A DNA stretch of 64,000 nt, taken from the NCBI RefSeq assembly GCF_003434055.1, contig NZ_QVEX01000002.1, positions 186,470 to 250,469 of the forward strand. Direction: 5' to 3'. Made by a program: the position numbers and the translations under genes. A model generated the notes under the pieces. It did not search any database, was not told the DNA's origin, and saw only the letters and a program-made list of their open reading frames with translations. Positions 25,856-34,621 of the stretch are shown here, one piece after another. Position 1 is the first letter of the stretch. Each line of letters begins with the position of its first letter. Source of the DNA: Enterocloster aldenensis. Its GTDB lineage: Bacteria; Bacillota; Clostridia; Lachnospirales; Lachnospiraceae.

Positions 25856-27070
25856 TTATTTCATATATTTCATACCAGCTGCCACTGTAACAATATCTGC
25901 CTTGGCAATACAATCTTCGGTTGGTTCCTGTCCCAGTCCCGGCAGTTCCGGAACCTTATATGTTCCATTTTCCGGCTGATAGTCATATTTGCAGGTGGAC
26001 CGGTTCACGGGATTCAGCGCCCTCTGATGATGCTCATGAATCAGGAAGTTAGGGATTGCAGCTTCAATCTGCAAGGCAGCAGCCTTGGAAATCGGGCTTC
26101 CGCATACATGGATCTGAACATTGGAGTCATACAGCCACGCCATATCGCATATCTTTTTTGCTTCTGACAGACCGCCGCACAGGCACAGATCCGGCTGCGC
26201 CACATCCAATAACCGTTTCTCAAAAAACTGCCTGAATCCCTGTCTTGTATAAATCCGTTCGCCGGAAGCAATGGGGATGCTGGTCTTTTTCTTGATTTCC
26301 GTAAAGTTCTCCACATTCAGCGGATGGGCCGGCTCTTCATAGTAGAATATCCGAAGAGGCTCCAATACCTGTGCAATCTGGATGGCTGCCATGGTATCCG
26401 TATTAGAATGCATTTCTATGATGATATCCAGGTCTTCCCCGCCAGCTTCGCGCATTGCCGCAACACGGTCATAGACTGTTTTTATGACATGGTTCTGGAG
26501 CGGTCCGCGTATGTTCCATGATTTTCCGGATGAATCAGGTACAATGATGGGGTCTACCTTAACGCAGTCATATCCCTCTTCCATTGCCCGCAGGGTCACG
26601 TCCGCATACTCCTCAGGTTCCACCAGTTCCTGCTTGGTGATATCAGAACCCCAGTTAAACTGCACCTGGCTGGCATATGTACGCAGGTTATCATTGGTCT
26701 TACCTCCCAGAAGCTGATAGATGGGAACACCCAATGCTTTGCCCTTGATATCAAGAAGGGCTATGTCAATGGCGCTCATGGCCGCGGAAACAACGGTCCC
26801 TCCGCCCATTCCCCAGAATGTCTTGCGGAATATGGTTTCCCAGACCTCTTCTGTATTCATGGGATTCATCCCAATAATCTGCTCTGCAAAATCCTGAATC
26901 ATTCCGCGGCCGGCCCTCCAGCCTTTTCCATACGCAAGGCCTGCCTCACCCCATCCGCATATGCCCTCATCCGTGTTCACACGGACCAGCACCGGACTCC
27001 ATGCGCCCCGTGTCGTGGCTCCTTTATTACCGCTTGGCAACTGTAATGCATCAATACTCGTAATCTTCAT
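25856..27070 (-). CDS. Enolase-superfamily acid-sugar dehydratase (ManD/GalD-like), copy 1
   Basis: 404 residues from ATG 27070 with AAGGAGA 8 bases upstream. N-terminal capping domain (VRVNTDEGICGWGEAG) plus beta/alpha barrel. Probable metal ligands are the Glu in IIIEMHSN, the second Glu in YYEEP and the Glu in ASGERIYTR. The His two residues after the first ligand, and QIHVCGSPIS near the end, resemble mannonate/galactonate dehydratases, but Glu replaces their first Asp ligand (E-x-H rather than D-x-H). It would abstract a proton and eliminate water to give a 2-keto-3-deoxy acid. It is closely similar to copy 3. Exact substrate unknown. Confidence 0.82.
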   Translation of the reverse strand: MKITSIDALQLPSGNKGATTRGAWSPVLVRVNTDEGICGWGEAGLAYGKGWRAGRGMIQDFAEQIIGMNPMNTEEVWETIFRKTFWGMGGGTVVSAAMSAIDIALLDIKGKALGVPIYQLLGGKTNDNLRTYASQVQFNWGSDITKQELVEPEEYADVTLRAMEEGYDCVKVDPIIVPDSSGKSWNIRGPLQNHVIKTVYDRVAAMREAGGEDLDIIIEMHSNTDTMAAIQIAQVLEPLRIFYYEEPAHPLNVENFTEIKKKTSIPIASGERIYTRQGFRQFFEKRLLDVAQPDLCLCGGLSEAKKICDMAWLYDSNVQIHVCGSPISKAAALQIEAAIPNFLIHEHHQRALNPVNRSTCKYDYQPENGTYKVPELPGLGQEPTEDCIAKADIVTVAAGMKYMK

Positions 27071-27111
27071 AATCAATTCTCCTTTTAAGATTCATCCTGT
27101 TTATCCAGGTT

Positions 27112-28425
27112 TCAATGTTTAGCGCTTTCCAGGTTCACTTTGCCGCTGTTGTATCTGGCCACGGCATAGATTGCACAAAAGACAATAAATACAACATTAA
27201 TAAGAAGTATCTTGGTGGTCAGCCCCCTGGCCGACAGATACACCATGTAAAAATTAGCTGCGAATGTAAGTATCATGATTGTATAAAATACACTGTCCGG
27301 TACATGGAGGAAGGATTTCTTCCATTGTTCAGGCATTAATTTTGGCAGTCGTATGATTGATACCGCCGTGACCATACGCAGGGTATAGCCTACCAATACC
27401 AGATTATTGGTAATGGTCTTTATGCTCAGCCCCGCAAGCAGGGGGATGATTCCCACAAGGAAAATCAATGTCATGATGATGTACGGGACATTTCTTTTAT
27501 TCATCTTTGCAATGGATGCAGGAAACCAGCCATCCCTTGCCGCCCTCAAAAGCGGATTGGCCCGGGAACCGTATGTGGAATTCATTGTTGTCATAAGAGC
27601 CATCACCGGCCCTCCAATGATAAATACAGGATACAGATTGCCGAATATCTCCTTTGCCGCCAGGGTCAATGGTTTCCCTGCCACCTCCTCTATGGGAAGG
27701 ACACCGCAGTTAGCAATTGCCACCGTCACATATAAAATCAATATGACGCCAGTTGAAATCAGGATTGCCAGCGGAATATCCCTGGTGGGGTTTTTCGCAT
27801 CCTTACTGAAGTTCATTACCATATACTGGCCGTATGTGGAAAATGCGTAAATCGCAATCGCATTCACAAAACCGCCGTAACCTTCTGTAAAAAATCCCGG
27901 ACTGCTGATATCGTACACAGCAGGATTCACCATTGTCATTCCATATATCCCAAATATCAGAAGGGCAATGACCAATATGGCTGAAAGGATCTTCTGGGCA
28001 TTTGCCATCATATTGACCCCCAGCAGATTCAGGGCAAAAAAGAAACAGACAGCGATTAAACCAATGAGCCTCCCATTCATCTCAGGAAATATGGAATTGA
28101 CATAACTCCCCAGCGATGTCCCCAGCAAAGACAGGCTCAGGCATTGTGATATGAATGCCGTGGCGTAAAAACCAGCCATCTTCTCATTGAGCATATCGGC
28201 TACAATACTGTATTCCCCGCCCTGAAGCATGGTCGTACTGCTTATGAAGATAAAAGGTATGATACTGATGAATCCAACCACTACCGCTGCTCCGTAAGCC
28301 AGCCATGCAGATGTCCCGGTGGCCACGATGGCTGTTCCGATTAATGTGACCACGCCTGCCCCGATTACCTGACCGCAGGATATGGCAACCAAATCAACCA
28401 GCCCCAATTTTTTTGTTTCTGTCAA
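27112..28425 (-). CDS. APC superfamily permease
   Basis: 437 residues, about twelve membrane helices, beginning TETKKLGLVDLVAISCGQVIGAGVV, the conserved first helix of APC amino-acid transporters. It starts at TTG 28425 with GAGGGGGT upstream. FSTYGQYMVMNFSKDAKNPTRDIP is the usual helix 6-7 region. First gene of the operon with the enolase-family, LarA-like and GntP genes, divergent from a LysR regulator. It may import an amino acid or amino-acid-like acid; its link to sugar-acid enzymes is unexplained. Confidence 0.85.
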   Translation of the reverse strand: MTETKKLGLVDLVAISCGQVIGAGVVTLIGTAIVATGTSAWLAYGAAVVVGFISIIPFIFISSTTMLQGGEYSIVADMLNEKMAGFYATAFISQCLSLSLLGTSLGSYVNSIFPEMNGRLIGLIAVCFFFALNLLGVNMMANAQKILSAILVIALLIFGIYGMTMVNPAVYDISSPGFFTEGYGGFVNAIAIYAFSTYGQYMVMNFSKDAKNPTRDIPLAILISTGVILILYVTVAIANCGVLPIEEVAGKPLTLAAKEIFGNLYPVFIIGGPVMALMTTMNSTYGSRANPLLRAARDGWFPASIAKMNKRNVPYIIMTLIFLVGIIPLLAGLSIKTITNNLVLVGYTLRMVTAVSIIRLPKLMPEQWKKSFLHVPDSVFYTIMILTFAANFYMVYLSARGLTTKILLINVVFIVFCAIYAVARYNSGKVNLESAKH

Positions 28426-28688
28426 AATAGCACCCCCTCAAACTTACACTTTTAAAATAGTTTCCTTCCTCCGTCATGTACTTTCAGATTTTGTACGATA
28501 TCGGCTGTGCGCACTGGAATCATACAGATATTCTGTACAATTGACTAATATTATGTTACAATATCTCCATACTTTAGTGAATTACTTTCTTTTTTAAGAG
28601 TTGTTAGACTTAAGACTAACGTACAGGTGCCGCCTGGCTGCACATATGCCATTTCACTCCTTCTCATAAGATTTTTAGAGGTCCTATC
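28426..28688. promoter_or_regulatory. Divergent region between APC permease and LysR gene, with two palindromes
   Basis: An imperfect inverted repeat spans 28527-28565 (GATATTCTGTAC against GTTACAATATC), close to the permease side. GTTAGACTTAAGACTAAC (28603-28620) is a symmetric palindrome apart from one mismatched pair, closer to the regulator. Both suit LysR-type binding at divergent promoters, one for activation and one for autoregulation. No clear -35/-10 pair was seen. Confidence 0.5.
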
Positions 28689-29594
28689 ATGGAATTATTA
28701 CAGTTACGTTATTTCGCAGAGCTGGCTAATATGGAGCATTTATCTAAGACTGCAGAAAAGTTGATGATATCACCGCCCTCCCTGAGCAGCACAATCAAAA
28801 AACTAGAAAATGAACTGGGCACCCAGCTTTTTGACAGAAGCAGGCAGCAGATGCGCCTTAATGAAAATGGAAGGATTTTTTACCGCTATGTACAGACTGC
28901 ACTCAATACACTGGATTGCGGAGTACTTACCCTGACCCAGACCAACTGTCCCATACTCAAGGTGGCCCTGACCAGTTTTCCTGTGTGGATTGATATGATC
29001 TATGCCTATGAGCAGTCACATCCCGAGGTGGTTCTTGAGTACACGGTCATCACGTTAGACGAGCTGAACAATGCCCCATCGCCGTTTCCCTGGAACTTCT
29101 TCCTGGGAATCATTGAAGATGTGGACACGGGGCGTTTCCAGTCCCACAAGGTCTTTCCGCCTGAAAGGCCTGTTGTTTTAATGTCCGTCCATAATCCCCT
29201 GGCTGGCCGCTCTGATATACGGCTGGAGGAACTGAAGGATGAGAATTTCATATCCGTAAGAAGGGAAAATTCTTCTGCCCATAATTTCATGATGGCACTG
29301 TGCCGCCAGGCTGGTTTCGAGCCGAGAAAAGTCTATTATGGGGACTACCTGATGCGTGTAAAGCTGGTCCAGCAAAACCGTGGTGTCAACATCACCACAA
29401 TGGTAGGGGCCACCGTGAATGCAATTCCCCTGGATACCATTACCGCCATCCCTTTGTCATCCCCCATCATGACCCGCACGCAGGCCATAAGCTGGGAGCA
29501 GGATAAACTGTTATCAGATATGGAACAGACTTTCCTGGATTTTGCGGTTGGTTACTTTAAGGAACATCCCCTTATGGATCCAAAGAAACTTTGA
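28689..29594 (+). CDS. LysR family transcriptional regulator
   Basis: 301 residues: N-terminal winged helix-turn-helix (LLQLRYFAELANMEHLSKTA, LMISPPSLSSTIKKLENELG) then a two-lobed effector domain (LKVALTSFPVWIDMIYAYEQ). AGAGGT precedes ATG. It is divergent from the APC/enolase/LarA/GntP operon and is its likely co-inducer-dependent activator. It converges on the MalY-like gene through a shared hairpin. Confidence 0.88.
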   Translation: MELLQLRYFAELANMEHLSKTAEKLMISPPSLSSTIKKLENELGTQLFDRSRQQMRLNENGRIFYRYVQTALNTLDCGVLTLTQTNCPILKVALTSFPVWIDMIYAYEQSHPEVVLEYTVITLDELNNAPSPFPWNFFLGIIEDVDTGRFQSHKVFPPERPVVLMSVHNPLAGRSDIRLEELKDENFISVRRENSSAHNFMMALCRQAGFEPRKVYYGDYLMRVKLVQQNRGVNITTMVGATVNAIPLDTITAIPLSSPIMTRTQAISWEQDKLLSDMEQTFLDFAVGYFKEHPLMDPKKL

Positions 29595-29617
29595 TGATAC
29601 TGCCGGATACATAAATA

Positions 29618-29655
29618 AACAGCCCTTATGGAATACATGGCCAATAAGGGCTGTT
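29618..29655. terminator. Bidirectional hairpin between convergent genes
   Basis: AACAGCCCTTAT and ATAAGGGCTGTT form a perfect 12-bp stem with a 14-base loop between the LysR stop and the MalY-like stop. T-runs are short on both sides. Confidence 0.65.
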
Positions 29656-29669
29656 TGCTGAAAAATCCA

Positions 29670-30848
29670 TTATCCTATCTCTTTTGCAATTCTTTCAACC
29701 GCCTGCTTTATATAAACCGGGTCAGTGGCAAGGTTCAGGCGGATGAATCCTTTATATGCCTGGCCGAACCATTCACCGTAATCCACAGCCAGCCTGCAAT
29801 GTTTCTGGACGAAATCCAAGGTCTGTTCCGGATTCACATAACTTCGTAAATCAATCATTACCAGATATGTTCCTTCCAGCGCGCACACCGTCATCCCGGG
29901 AAGCCGTTTATTCAGTTCCTCCTTAAGATACCGGTAGTTGTCCCGTATGACATCCAGTACCTGTCCAAGCCATTCCCCGCCATATGTGTAACCGGCTTTT
30001 GTCGCAACCATACCCATGATGCTGACCTCCGTACGGTTCAGGGCCGACGCAAACTGATCGTATTTTCCCCGTAGTCCGTCATCGGTAATGATAATATGGG
30101 AGTGAAGGAGCGTGGCCAGGTTAAATGTCTTGGAAGCGGAATTGAGGGTAACCACCATATCCCTGTACCTGCCTCCTGATACGACCGCAGCCGGGACAAA
30201 GGGCTTGTCCCCTAATATAATATCCTGATGGATTTCATCACTGATAACAAGGACATCATGCTTTTGGCAGACAGCCAAAACCCTGTCAAGCTCATCCTCT
30301 GTCCATACCCTGCCCGCCGGATTGTGGGGCGAACACTGGATGAACATTTTTACCTGGTTCTCCACGATGGCTTTCTCAATTGCTTCGTAATTCATGGTGA
30401 AATACCCATCGTTATAATCAAGTTCCACCTTGACCAGCTTTCTGTCCCCGTTTGTAACCACATTGTGGAAAGGATAGTATACCGGCGTCAGGATCATGCA
30501 GGAATCCCCCGGCTTGGTAAATGCATGAATCATCCATGCAATTGCCGTCACGCATCCCGTTGAGAAACGTACCCACTCCTTTTTGACAGGAAAATGATAC
30601 CGGCGCTCCATCCATCCTGAAAACACCTCATAGTAATCATCCGGAACACAGCTATATCCAAACACCCCATGCCGCGTCCGTTTTGTCATCGCATCCACAA
30701 TCCCGTCACAGGTCTTAAATTCCATATCCGCCACCCACATGGCAAGTAAATCCGTTTCCCCGAATTTCTGCTGCAGTCCATCCCATTTTAAACTGTCTGT
30801 TTTGTGGCGGTCCACCAGATATGATTGCAAAAACTCCTGTTTGTCCAA
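29670..30848 (-). CDS. MalY/PatB family C-S lyase / aminotransferase, copy 1
   Basis: 392-residue fold-type I PLP enzyme. LLAMWVADMEFKTCDGIVDAM is the MalY/PatB N-terminal signature, CSPHNPAGRVWTEDEL holds the aminotransferase Asn, VISDEIHQD the cofactor Asp, and LNSASKTFNLA the Schiff-base Lys. FIRLNLA near the end holds the carboxylate-binding Arg. The family cleaves cystathionine or S-substituted cysteines (beta-lyase) or transaminates. It is last in a three-gene operon with an NhaC-type transporter and a second MalY homologue. Confidence 0.85.
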   Translation of the reverse strand: MDKQEFLQSYLVDRHKTDSLKWDGLQQKFGETDLLAMWVADMEFKTCDGIVDAMTKRTRHGVFGYSCVPDDYYEVFSGWMERRYHFPVKKEWVRFSTGCVTAIAWMIHAFTKPGDSCMILTPVYYPFHNVVTNGDRKLVKVELDYNDGYFTMNYEAIEKAIVENQVKMFIQCSPHNPAGRVWTEDELDRVLAVCQKHDVLVISDEIHQDIILGDKPFVPAAVVSGGRYRDMVVTLNSASKTFNLATLLHSHIIITDDGLRGKYDQFASALNRTEVSIMGMVATKAGYTYGGEWLGQVLDVIRDNYRYLKEELNKRLPGMTVCALEGTYLVMIDLRSYVNPEQTLDFVQKHCRLAVDYGEWFGQAYKGFIRLNLATDPVYIKQAVERIAKEIG

Positions 30849-30869
30849 ATTGTCTTTCCTCCTCCTGAT

Positions 30870-32207
30870 TTAAAATCCACTTTCTTTCTCTTCCTTTGTC
30901 CTCAGCAAACCGAATTGTATTGTAATACAGGTAAACAAAATCAATAAAACAGGATAAAAAGCGTATCTCACGGTTTCAAGATAGGTTGCGCCTCCGTATT
31001 GCTGTACCAGAAGGACACTGCTGTCATGAGGAACCAGCATCAGGATTGCGCAGGAGAAGATATCCAAAAGACTGGCCAGCCGTTTCGGTGCAATCTTATA
31101 CTTAGAGCCCACCTCTTTTGCAACCGGGGCCGTAATGATGATGGCTACCGGATTATTAAGCGTGGTCCCGGATATGACCATACTTACCAGGGATATCAGA
31201 TATTCACAGCCTTTCCTGCCCTTGATTTTCTCTGTCATCGTCTTAACCAGCCAGGAGATACCCCCATAGTATTTAATCAATTCAATCAGGCCAGATACCA
31301 GCATGGAAAATACTGCAAGGAAAAACATTTCTTCCATGCCGGAACCGATGGCCATTGTCCACTCAAAAAAGGTAATGGTCCCCATGGCCATTCCTATGAT
31401 TCCCGACATAAGGATTCCAATAAGAAGGACAAGAAGTACATCCAAACCTGCAATTGCAGTGACAAGGACCGTTATGTAAGGCAATACTTCAAGCACGCTG
31501 TAATGAAGCCCTTCCGTATCAATCGGACCGCTTCCATTGGAACCCAGGACTGCGTAAAGGATAATTGTAATCACTGCTGCCGGCAATGCAATCAGGAAGT
31601 TCATCTTAAACTTATCCTTCATCTCTGCCCCTACCCCTTTGGTGGCGCAGATTGTGGTATCTGAAATCATGGACAGGTTATCACCGAAATATGCGCCTGC
31701 AATCACTGATGCACCTGCCATTGCCACATTCAGGCCGGCTCCCTGGGCAACAGCAACCGCCACCGGTATCATGGCAACCTGTGTTCCCATGGATGTGCCG
31801 ATACAGGTGGAAATAAAACAGGTCACGATGAATATACCCGGTATCAGGAAATGGGACGGGATTAAGGTAAGGCCCATATTCACAATGGACTCCTTTCCTC
31901 CCATAGCGGCTGCGGCGGAGGAAAATCCTCCTGCCATCAGCACGATGATTCCAAGCAGCATAACCCCGGAATTTCCAGCGCCTTGACAATAAATATCTAT
32001 TTTTTTACTTATAGGCGTTTTCCGGTCATAAAATATCATTGCGATTATGATTGCAGCCATGACAGCTACATAACGCGGCATTTTTCCAAAGGGATTTTCC
32101 ACCCCCATGATGGTAAATACCACCCCGCATCCAACATATAGTCCTAAAAATATCAGCATTGGCAAAAATGCCAGCGCTTTGTAATTCTTACCGCACCTCT
32201 CATCCAT
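30870..32207 (-). CDS. NhaC family Na+/H+ antiporter-type transporter
   Basis: 445 residues, about eleven membrane segments. TCIGTSMGTQVAMIPVAVAV, AYFGDNLSMISDTTICATKG and LVPHDSSVLLVQQYGG are conserved NhaC segments. GGGGGT lies 8 bases before ATG. Some NhaC proteins exchange Na+ or H+ for organic acids (MleN type) or amino acids. Being sandwiched between two PLP lyases suggests it imports their substrate or exports the product; that is inference. Confidence 0.85.
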   Translation of the reverse strand: MDERCGKNYKALAFLPMLIFLGLYVGCGVVFTIMGVENPFGKMPRYVAVMAAIIIAMIFYDRKTPISKKIDIYCQGAGNSGVMLLGIIVLMAGGFSSAAAAMGGKESIVNMGLTLIPSHFLIPGIFIVTCFISTCIGTSMGTQVAMIPVAVAVAQGAGLNVAMAGASVIAGAYFGDNLSMISDTTICATKGVGAEMKDKFKMNFLIALPAAVITIILYAVLGSNGSGPIDTEGLHYSVLEVLPYITVLVTAIAGLDVLLVLLIGILMSGIIGMAMGTITFFEWTMAIGSGMEEMFFLAVFSMLVSGLIELIKYYGGISWLVKTMTEKIKGRKGCEYLISLVSMVISGTTLNNPVAIIITAPVAKEVGSKYKIAPKRLASLLDIFSCAILMLVPHDSSVLLVQQYGGATYLETVRYAFYPVLLILFTCITIQFGLLRTKEEKESGF

Positions 32208-32262
32208 GTATGTGTACCCCCTATTTTATTAACCCCGGCCAATATGTGCCGGTTAGAATCAA

Positions 32263-33465
32263 TCACACCGTATGTTTTGTATTCACAGCCTCGCAGATAC
32301 GTCTCAGCCCCTCTGCCAGCGTGGCCTTTGGGCATGCCAGGTTCAAGCGGATGAAACCATCTGAATTCTGCACAAACATGTTCCCGCCCTCTAACAGGAC
32401 CCCTGCCTTGTAGGCAAAGAACATTGGAAGGTCCTCATCCATGGCAAAATAGTCATTTAAATCCACCCAGGCCAGATAGGTTGCCTCCGAAACACGGTAT
32501 TTTGCCTTTGGAAGATGTTCTGCCAGATACTCCCCGACCAAGCGGAAGTTATCATCCAGATAAGCCCTTAGTTCCTCCAGCCATGGCTCTCCCTTCTCAT
32601 ATGCAGCCTGTGCTGCGGCAACACTCAGCGGATTATCAAAATTATAGTGGCGGCCAAGCCAGGTATTCCTTAAGTCCTCGTCACGGATCATGACATTAGA
32701 AATCATCATTCCGGCCAGGTTAAACGTCTTGCTGGGTGCCATGCATGTAATCAGACGCCCGTAATCAGGCATTACCTTGCCCATGGGGATATGTTTCTGA
32801 TTCCTGCGGAGCAGATCGCAATGTATCTCGTCGGAAATCACCCACATTTGGTTCTTCTCAATGATGTCCGCCATCTTCCTTAACTCTTCCTCCGTCCAGA
32901 CACGGCCGCTGGGATTATGAGGATTGCAGAGAATGAACAGCGTGGTTTTCCCATCCGCGGCCTTCTTGGCAAAATCCTCAAAATCAATGCTGTAACGCCC
33001 CTCATCATTCTTCAAATCAGAACATACGTACTCACGCTTATTAAAATCTGCCGCATATTTGAAATATGCATAAGACGGGGTCATGAACAGCACCTTCTCG
33101 TCCGGCTGGCAGATATACTCCACCAGTTCATACAGCGCCGGTATGATACCATTTGACATCACCAGTTCCTTCCGTTCAAAGGTCCAGCCATAACGCCGCA
33201 TGCACCAGTCCGCCAAAGCGTCATAATAACTTTTTTCAAACACCCTGGTGTACCCGAAAATACGTTTATCCAGACGTTCCCTCATCCCGTCAATGACTAC
33301 ATCCGGAGTGGCAAACTCCATATCGGCCACCCACATACGGATAAATTCCTCATCCTTATATGGAAACGTCATGGTCTCATCCGCATGAAAAATATAGTCC
33401 CGGAATCCATCCGTATTCATGGCATTTGTATGCCTTCTGTCAATAATTTCATCAAAATTATACAT
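32263..33465 (-). CDS. MalY/PatB family C-S lyase / aminotransferase, copy 2
   Basis: 400 residues. FIRMWVADMEFATPDVVIDGM, CNPHNPSGRVWTEEEL, VISDEIHCDLL, MAPSKTFNLAG (PLP Lys) and FIRLNLACP mark the MalY/PatB family. It is clearly diverged from copy 1, so the two may differ in substrate or stereochemistry. First gene of the operon, divergent from an XRE-type regulator. Confidence 0.85.
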   Translation of the reverse strand: MYNFDEIIDRRHTNAMNTDGFRDYIFHADETMTFPYKDEEFIRMWVADMEFATPDVVIDGMRERLDKRIFGYTRVFEKSYYDALADWCMRRYGWTFERKELVMSNGIIPALYELVEYICQPDEKVLFMTPSYAYFKYAADFNKREYVCSDLKNDEGRYSIDFEDFAKKAADGKTTLFILCNPHNPSGRVWTEEELRKMADIIEKNQMWVISDEIHCDLLRRNQKHIPMGKVMPDYGRLITCMAPSKTFNLAGMMISNVMIRDEDLRNTWLGRHYNFDNPLSVAAAQAAYEKGEPWLEELRAYLDDNFRLVGEYLAEHLPKAKYRVSEATYLAWVDLNDYFAMDEDLPMFFAYKAGVLLEGGNMFVQNSDGFIRLNLACPKATLAEGLRRICEAVNTKHTV

Positions 33466-33694
33466 AATTTACATTCCTTTCCATTGCAGCTGCTTTTTGA
33501 TAAGTTAATTTTAACAACCAAATGCTTTCAGGTCAAAGCAGCCATTTTTTCTTCACAGTGGAATTTTTATACAATTTTTCTACTCAGGATAGAATTTTAT
33601 AGTTCTATATGATAGAATTATGGATAACATCGAAAAAAAACAAAAAATTCGAAATAATGTTGATTTGTACGATACTTTCAGGAGGTAAATGAGT
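33466..33694. promoter_or_regulatory. Divergent control region between MalY copy 2 and the XRE regulator
   Basis: TTCTAT-ATG-ATAGAA (33603-33617) is a perfect inverted repeat with a further ATAGAA half-site at 33590, giving ATAGAA - TTCTAT - ATAGAA spaced over 28 bases. AGGAGGT at 33680 serves the regulator. The repeats are the best operator candidate. Confidence 0.5.
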
Positions 33695-34402
33695 ATGTCA
33701 GAAGTCAGCGCACAGATTGGGAACCAGATACGCCTGATACGCAAAAAAAGGAAAATGACTTTGGATGATCTGTCAAATGCAATCCATAAAAGCAAGTCCA
33801 CTATTTCAAAATATGAAAAAGGTGAGATTGCCGTGGATATCGAAACCCTCTATGAAATCGCGGATGCCATTCAGGTCCATGTGGAGCAGCTGCTGTATTG
33901 TTCCCCAAAACGCACTGCCATATCTTCAAAGAACAGCAGTCCCGCATTTTTTAATGGGGTATCACAAATCTACTCCTATCTATACGATGGCAGAAGCAAC
34001 CATATTGTCGGCTGTGTATTTGATGTCCTGTCAGAAACAGAGGAAGGGCAATACAAGATTATGATGTATATGAACTTCAAAGATTTCAAGAATTATCAGA
34101 ACTGTGAAAATACATATTGGGGCTATATTGAGCACTACGACGCCATGACGTATATTTCACTGACCAACCAGGATACGCCGATGGAAAAAGCCAGCGTCCA
34201 GATATTGGCGTCCTATCTGGATTCAGACACTAAATGGGGCTTATTCAATGGCTTTTCTTCCCGCCCCATGATGCCGATTGCCATCAAGATGCTGTTCTCA
34301 AAAAACCGGTTGAAGGAGGATGCTGATTTAGTCCGGCTGTTGAAGGTCTCCAAAGACGATATCCGGCTGCTGAAGCTTTATAACATGCTTTCCGTCACTT
34401 GA
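33695..34402 (+). CDS. XRE family (HTH_3) transcriptional regulator
   Basis: 235 residues. The N-terminal helix-turn-helix is clear (IRLIRKKRKMTLDDLSNAIH, KSTISKYEKGEIAVDIETL). The remaining 170 residues are an unrecognised domain that may sense a ligand. Of two close ATGs, the one at 33695 has the better spacing to AGGAGG; 33689 is only 3 bases from it. It probably controls the divergent MalY-NhaC-MalY operon. Confidence 0.82.
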   Translation: MSEVSAQIGNQIRLIRKKRKMTLDDLSNAIHKSKSTISKYEKGEIAVDIETLYEIADAIQVHVEQLLYCSPKRTAISSKNSSPAFFNGVSQIYSYLYDGRSNHIVGCVFDVLSETEEGQYKIMMYMNFKDFKNYQNCENTYWGYIEHYDAMTYISLTNQDTPMEKASVQILASYLDSDTKWGLFNGFSSRPMMPIAIKMLFSKNRLKEDADLVRLLKVSKDDIRLLKLYNMLSVT

Positions 34403-34411
34403 TTTTACCAG

Positions 34412-34558
34412 TCACTTCATCCCTGCATGGTAGTCACATTTCTGGCATTGGGATAGTGTATTTTCACTGCCCTCCCGATGATAGGCCCCGGACCAGAGGC
34501 AGATGCTCTTCAATATGGGGACGACTGAACTCCCCTTCTCTGTCAGGCAGTAGTAATA
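34412..34558 (-). pseudogene. HxlR family regulator, C-terminal fragment
   Basis: A minus-strand frame shorter than 50 codons reads YYCLTEKGSSVVPILKS, then ICLWSGAYHREGS, and ends CQKCDYHAGMK and TGA. The LTEKG...ILKSIC.W pattern and the terminal CQKCDY are those of HxlR (YodB/HypR-like) winged-helix proteins. The N-terminal DNA-binding part is missing, replaced by a hairpin at 34560-34603. It is a gene remnant. Confidence 0.7.
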
Positions 34559-34559
34559 A

Positions 34560-34603
34560 AAAGAACCCAGCGAAAAGCAATTCCGGCTTTACCTGGGTTC
34601 TTT
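34560..34603. terminator. Bidirectional terminator
   Basis: AAAGAACCCAG pairs with CTGGGTTCTTT (11-bp stem). It separates the GntR-type gene from the HxlR remnant and terminates the enolase/TRAP operon on the minus strand. Confidence 0.75.
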
Positions 34604-34621
34604 GATATATACGTACTTTTT

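Noticed and set aside
34399..34605. 68-codon plus-strand frame after the XRE gene
   Set aside because: The minus strand carries a clear HxlR C-terminus there; the plus frame has no features.
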